Part shown: piece after piece, positions 59,386 through 64,000 of the stretch | Layout of the letters: each line of letters begins with the position of its first letter | Numbering within the stretch: the stretch's first letter is position 1 | From: Amphibalanus amphitrite | Lineage: Eukaryota > Arthropoda > Thecostraca > Balanomorpha > Balanidae | Assembly (NCBI RefSeq): GCF_019059575.1 | Contig: NW_024883000.1 | Location: 62,001 to 126,000, forward strand | DNA length: 64,000 nucleotides | Direction: 5' to 3' | The notes under the pieces: model-generated | Seen by the model: only the letters and a program-made list of their open reading frames with translations | Told to the model about the DNA's origin: nothing | Databases searched by the model: none | Program-made: the position numbers and the translations under genes

Positions 59386-59597
59386 AGGTCGGGGCGCGAT
59401 GAGGCTGGTGCGCCGGGTGGCGGCGGCGGTGCTGCTAACCACGCTGCTGGCGGCCGTGACCCAGGCTGACCTCGGTGACCTCAATGATCGGCTCGAGGCC
59501 GTCATGAAGAAGCAGCGTCAGATCGAGGACGTGGTCAGCCGGAGTCGAGCCGTCGGCCGCGGCATCAACTTCTACGACGTCGCCAGGACAGTGGCCG
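59386..59597 (+). CDS. First coding exon of a secreted protein
   Basis: An acceptor with CTGAC branch-like sequence and TGCTCTCTGTTGCAG precedes base 59386. ATG at 59399 follows 13 exon bases, and the exon stops at GTGGCCG|GTGAGT (59597/59598), leaving a phase-1 junction after 66 codons. Residues 1-23 are a classic signal peptide: basic MRLVRR, hydrophobic VAAAVLLTTLLAAV and a likely cut after TQA. Residues 24-50 (DLGDLNDRLEAVMKKQRQIE and on) are charged with heptad-like Leu/Val/Ile spacing, then INFYDVARTVA. The family is not recognised. Downstream exons are not found before 64000, so the next intron is probably long. Confidence 0.75.
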
Positions 59598-59894
59598 GTG
59601 AGTGGCGGAGGCGGGGAAGTGGGCGACAGGGCAATAGACCCAGAGACAGCAACAGTGATAGACCAGAGACTGGCTTTGTGTCATGATTGATGATTTAACC
59701 CCAAAAGACGATTGATTCAGCCAACATTCCTCTACACTAAAGAGATTGATTGGTTTACTAAGTTCCCTGTGTCCCGAATCGATATGTAACGCATTTTTTA
59801 TCACCAGGTATAAAAGCTTTGCATATTACCTACCCTCGGTTTGGTGCTGTTTACTCTTGATGAACACTCATTGATTTTGAAGGCAGATAATCAT

Positions 59895-60166
59895 AAAAGG
59901 CGCGGGAACCGTGGGGAGGGGGTAGTGGGGGCAGCTCCCCCCCCCCCCCCCAACTCTGGCCGTGACGAGGGGCGGTGCCCCCACAACTTTGAGACGGAAT
60001 GCTGCACTTTATTACAAATGTTTTCTTTTTGTTGAAGAAGCCAAGGGATGAAAAATAAGTGGCCTAAAACCGGTGAGAAAACTGGATTTGGGGGAACCCT
60101 AGATTGATCTCTATTATGGTGTGCTCCCCCCCCCCCCAGTCTGAAAGTAGTTTCCGCGACCCTGCT
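59895..60166. mobile_element. Probable hAT-like remnant with poly-C stems
   Basis: GGCGCGGGAACC at the left weakly mirrors GTTTCCGCGACC at the right. Between them lie G5-CAGCT-C15 (59926-59951), a 14-base C run near 60127, and AAGTGGCCTAAAACCGGTGAG, a block also present near 31968, 52700 and 53584 inside hAT-like elements. It lies in the intron downstream of the coding exon. Boundaries are uncertain. Confidence 0.4.
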
Positions 60167-60169
60167 AAC

Positions 60170-62978
60170 CATACATAAGTACATGCATCTGTGCGTGCGC
60201 ACGAGCAGATTCTGTAAATGGTAATGACCCCCGGCTCCAGACTGGCTTTAGGCTGGCGGAGCAAAAAAAAAAAAAATGTCATAGCCGAACCTCTGAACCA
60301 CATTCAAACAAATATGTAAGCTATAGGATAGACTGGGTGTTACACGTCTGCCTGATAAAACTGAATGAACCACGTAGTACTATCAGCGCAGATAGATATA
60401 CTAGGCGACACTTTGCATCGCAACACAAAGCGAACAATGAACGACGTCGTTTGAACGAGGCAGATGACCTTCAGCTTTGTAACGCTGACAATGAGATGTA
60501 AAAGACGCACCGTGTAGTAGCATGCGTGAGTGGACATCTAGGCCAATGTCGCGACAGACGCTTGATAGCTGCATAGTTCCAACCGTATCGTGCAGCCTAC
60601 AACGTGACTCAGCGTAAGATATATGAAATACACATTTATTTCTAGGTATGTGTAGATGTTTATGTCATTGGGCCTGCAGTGCATAACTATTTCCATCTCG
60701 CACTTCTCTGAGATGCAATTCTAAGTAACCCGCTTGGAAAACATATTCTGAACTTACCTCGGAGAGATAAAGAACCATCTATGCCTAATAAAATACATAG
60801 GAGAGCTGGCAGGCTGCTAATTGGCAGGGTGACGCGGTCAGTTTGGCACACTGAGTTCATAGTTACCTTTATAGAGCGTGAACAAAGCCTGCGGTAGCCT
60901 ACGCCGTGAATATTCACACACGAATTGAGCCGTGCGGGCTGGGCAGACGCAATAGCAATGTTGGTCGCTGCTGCGGATGTAGGAAAAGGTAAACAACAAA
61001 CATAATAAATGAAAATGGCACAATATCACGAAACGTTTCTGTATCTCCAAGGCTCAAGAGTGTGCTTGCAGCGTACCTACTGATTATTGAGTTTATGTAT
61101 TTCAGTTTATGTATTTTCGAGACATTTATGTACTCGATTAAGTATTTTCTCACGGGTGTATCCCTGAAGCCAGACCACCGGCTCTAAGAGTAGGTACGAG
61201 TATATGTGTGCGCGAATTTCCTGGTCTTTGGTTAGTACCTACCGGCCGATCGGGAATAGTTATCACCGACAGACGTCCAGCCTAATTAAAAAACTGTCCC
61301 ACAAATGGCACAATCACGCATATTACTCAGTTTATTTATGTTGGCCCCGCGCTGCGGAGGACTGTAGGTCAGGTATCCCGGGGTGACTCACCGGCCACCG
61401 CCTGGGCCCGTGTGGCCCAGTTTTTTAGGGGATTGAAGCGGATCGGAAATGCTCAACAATGGCCGCGGGACCCGAGGAGAAATTGGTCGCCACGGATCAC
61501 CCAATCTCACATCTGAGCCGGAAAATGTTCAATTTTGGGGTAATAAGCAAAAGACATCCCCAGATGGCAATAAAGAAGGAAATGATAATCCGTTTACAAA
61601 GTATTATAACGCCAACCTAGTTCCGTCTCCAAAGGGGTTAACTTTTTGTTACCGGTGTAAGCCACGGGTGAGAGCGTTCAAACACAAGGGAGTTTCTCTA
61701 CGCTGTCCGAGTCCCCCTAATGAGGAAAGATTCCACGGATAAACGACAGCCGGCATGCGTCCAGGCAGGGAGAAATCTTGCCACTTAAGTTTCCGTGGAC
61801 AAAGTTTGACATAAAACTGACATTATTCAGCAGTTTCAGAACAGCAGAGATTCTGAGCTTAGGTCCTATGTAGCAAATCAAGTTTTCTTCTGAAGAAAAG
61901 GTGATGCCGGACACAATAATTGGTTGTTTTCCAAAGTCACTTATTGCGGTTTTTAAAGTGGCTATCTATACTTGCAAACATTCTGCAAGTCTGCAGCATG
62001 GGTATCTTATATGAGTAGGTATTTCAATTGCATGCTTAGCACCAAGAGGTGCATGTAAGATGAGACTTGTTACTTGTAAAACATGTATCGTCCCTGCAGA
62101 GCCTGTGACAATAATTGAGATATCGGCTGGCACCCGTGTGACAGTCCATGACGGGACGAGCCGTCACGCCGCCGAGTAACGTAACGGGAAGGCGGCGGCG
62201 TCACTTAAGCAGCCATGTAGTTATATAAATAGCTTCAGCGTGCCGGATGCTAAATATAGTCTGTTTCCGGTGCAGCCCGCAGACTGCCGAGGGAGGCCGG
62301 GTCCGCAGGCAAAGGAGAATAAGGCGGTCTTCAACCGCGGCAGGTCGTTGTAAGGCGACACTCCCTAAAGGGACACCAATCCAACTCAGAGGGCATATAG
62401 CTCCCTACCCCTCGTTTTTTATTCGTTTCTTGTAATAGGGCTATTGCTTTCTGCTATTATGTGCGGTACAGTGTTGATCTGCCTACCTAAACGTATACGG
62501 CCTTCTGTGTTCACTTAATATCGAAACTGATTTTTTCCTTGGTGGGATAACGGACAATGTTTTCGGATCCCAATTTGAGCTCGCGCTCTTTTCAATCTTT
62601 TCAACCCTGACCTTGACCCTGACCTATGCTTGACTGACCCCTACATGGAGCTGACACTCTTGTAGGCCTTATATGATGGATTGTGCACCATTTTGACAGA
62701 GTTTATGACGAGAGGCGCCCATTGCGAAGTCCTGAAGTCCATGCTACTGAAAGCCCGATTTCAGGTGTTTGACCTGACCTTGACCCAACCTGTGACCTCA
62801 AAATTCAACTTTACAGTACTCATCTGAAGCGTCTCGTCGCGTTCTTTCGTTTGCCGCCTCGTGCGTTTCGCTGCGCCTATTGGTTCTCGAGTTATCGGCT
62901 GGGGGCGTTTAACGCCCCTCCCCCCCCCCAGCAAACGGTGGGTGGCGAAATACCCCAGCAACTGCCGGGATATACATG
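60170..62978. other. Presumed intronic sequence, no exon recognised
   Basis: Short open frames only. Near 62605-62830 several TGACCT/TGACCC words recur and at 62903-62932 a G/C hairpin occurs (GGGGGCGTTTAACGCCCC), reminiscent of the TTAA elements, so a decayed copy may be present. Confidence 0.4.
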
Positions 62979-62980
62979 TA

Positions 62981-63191
62981 CAGTCTGTCTTAAAAGTACC
63001 GCGCAAAGTGGCGGTGGATCCATCAAGCCTGACCGAGAAAAGGCCTGTTTTGATTTAAAAGTCACCGACCAATTGACCTAGGGAATGGACAAGGATGTCA
63101 ATTGCTTCGGTGACCCAAATTTAGCAGGCCCTTGCTCAGTCAGGCTCGATGGATCCACCGTCACTTTGCGCGGTACTTTTAAGACAGACTG
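62981..63191. mobile_element. 211-bp fold-back MITE, TA type
   Basis: CAGTCTGTCTTAAAAGTACC and its complement form the ends, each bordered by TA (62979-62980, 63192-63193). Complementarity runs almost to the centre, so the whole element folds into a long hairpin with arms of roughly 95 bp and a small loop near 63080. Typical of mariner-derived MITEs. Confidence 0.9.
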
Positions 63192-63199
63192 TACATGTA

Positions 63200-63412
63200 C
63201 GGGGACCCGCAGTTGCTACTGTACACGAACCCCAAGTCTAACCGTCTGTCCTGTCCAGTAACAACCGATAACATTGATATCGACTGCTGGTCCCTGTACA
63301 AGAGCAGCTGAGGTTTCCTGTGAGTACCCTCTGACAGCTTATCGTTGTTCCATGTGAGGGTGCTGGGACAATTTACTCAGGGTCGCTGTACAGTAGCAAC
63401 TGCGGGTCCCTG
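63200..63412. mobile_element. 213-bp TA MITE with CRGGGACCCGCAG ends
   Basis: CGGGGACCCGCAGTTGCTAC at the left and GTAGCAACTGCGGGTCCCTG at the right, bordered by TA (63198-63199, 63413-63414). It is inverted relative to 47341-47608 and shares their interior. Only six bases separate it from the preceding MITE. Confidence 0.9.
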
Positions 63413-63414
63413 TA

Positions 63415-64000
63415 CCTACATGTATAAGCATTGCTTTTATAGATCAGCTCGCAATGTTGGGTTATTTCGGATGCGGAAAAGAAGTGTTTAAATCCATCTA
63501 ACAACGTTTTGAGCCTCTGAGCCATCAGGCCTCACATGCACATTGCACACAGCAGTATGTATACCGATGACTCAGCAATCGCCCGATGATAAACGAAAAT
63601 ATTTACTGCGGGAATTATTCGAGTAGCAAACCCTTCTGTGCGTTGCCTAAACGATAGTAGGTTTAACACTGTTGCGAAAGTATGAGAATAAATTAATGTT
63701 CTATGAGTGAGTGTATGCATGTTTGCTAATTATATCTTTAGATTGTTTCAAATCGGCTTGTGTGCGCCTACCTACATCTGAATTACTAAGTACATTTACC
63801 GATGCTAGGGCGCCCTTACATGTGCACTGTGCAGTCTTTGCCTTCTTTAGCAACACCTCATTCAGCTCTTCCAATGCAATTTACTGAGCTGAGCAACGAG
63901 CACTGGCATTTTTGGTCATTTTATACGCCATGACACATCTTCGCTCGCCCTGTGATTGCTCACACAACTTTGTGAAATGTGCATGACTGTGGCAATGTAT
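63415..64000. other. No gene recognised
   Basis: About 585 bp of AT-rich sequence without repeats or coding signal. Confidence 0.5.

Noticed and set aside
59228..59398. Upstream extension of the secreted-protein frame to 59228
   Set aside because: A strong acceptor (TGTTGCAG) sits at 59385 and the signal peptide begins exactly at the ATG at 59399; upstream codons look intronic.

Overview
This looks like about 64 kb of a large, repeat-rich invertebrate nuclear genome. Splice-bounded coding, CR1/Jockey-type LINE remnants, mariner relics and many non-autonomous DNA transposons point to an animal, probably an arthropod and possibly a crustacean; the sequence alone cannot settle the species. There is no operon structure, CRISPR array or recognisable rRNA or tRNA gene. 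Most open frames in the window are repeats read as protein.

The window is mainly an archive of transposons inserted into transposons. Many of these could be delimited by pairing terminal inverted repeats (TIRs) with target-site duplications (TSDs). Four classes recur. (1) TTAA-flanked elements with CCC...GGG ends (piggyBac- or Kolobok-like) at 5579-7213, 6229-6825, 18548-19427, 20752-21693, 25008-25904, 35261-37134 and 35822-36700, plus two larger TTAA elements with AGG ends at 9752-12517 and 32134-41125. (2) hAT-like elements with 8-bp TSDs at 5021-5381, 8121-14297, 12580-13993, 14479-19778, 14898-19730, 28722-32089, 41485-41644, 48233-50135, 52620-53788 and 52923-53680. (3) TA-flanked mariner-like elements at 29102-30251 and 30801-31615, which carry dead transposases, and small TA MITEs at 62981-63191 and 63200-63412. 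(4) A pair with CATGGATTAG ends and 7-bp TSDs at 7537-14445 and 46841-50595 that I cannot assign to a superfamily.

Layout. 0-7.2 kb holds a 171-bp tandem repeat and TTAA elements. 7.5-14.4 kb and 14.5-19.8 kb are two adjacent nested stacks; the second contains a 5'-truncated LINE with an 872-codon open frame. 20.7-26 kb holds dispersed TTAA and TA elements. 27.7-42.8 kb is bracketed by two inverted AAAAGTC arrays and encloses a hAT with two mariners and a five-level nest at 32.1-41.1 kb. 46.8-53.8 kb holds further nests with minisatellite interiors. 54-64 kb is comparatively unique.

The only host coding sequence I can support is one exon at 59386-59597 on the + strand. It has a splice acceptor, an ATG, a signal peptide, a short heptad-like stretch and a GTGAGT donor, so it is the first coding exon of a secreted protein. 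GC-rich, CpG-rich blocks ending in plausible splice donors (about 26.3, 50.6 and 57.9 kb) could be non-coding first exons or promoters of this or nearby genes; that is inference.

The most unusual signal is structural. The TTAA elements, and several unrelated hAT-like ones, carry a G-run/C-run snap-back hairpin close to their termini. Its inner stem differs between families but changes in a compensating way. The C arm is longer than the G arm on the + strand in nearly every case whatever the element orientation, which raises the question of a read or assembly artefact.
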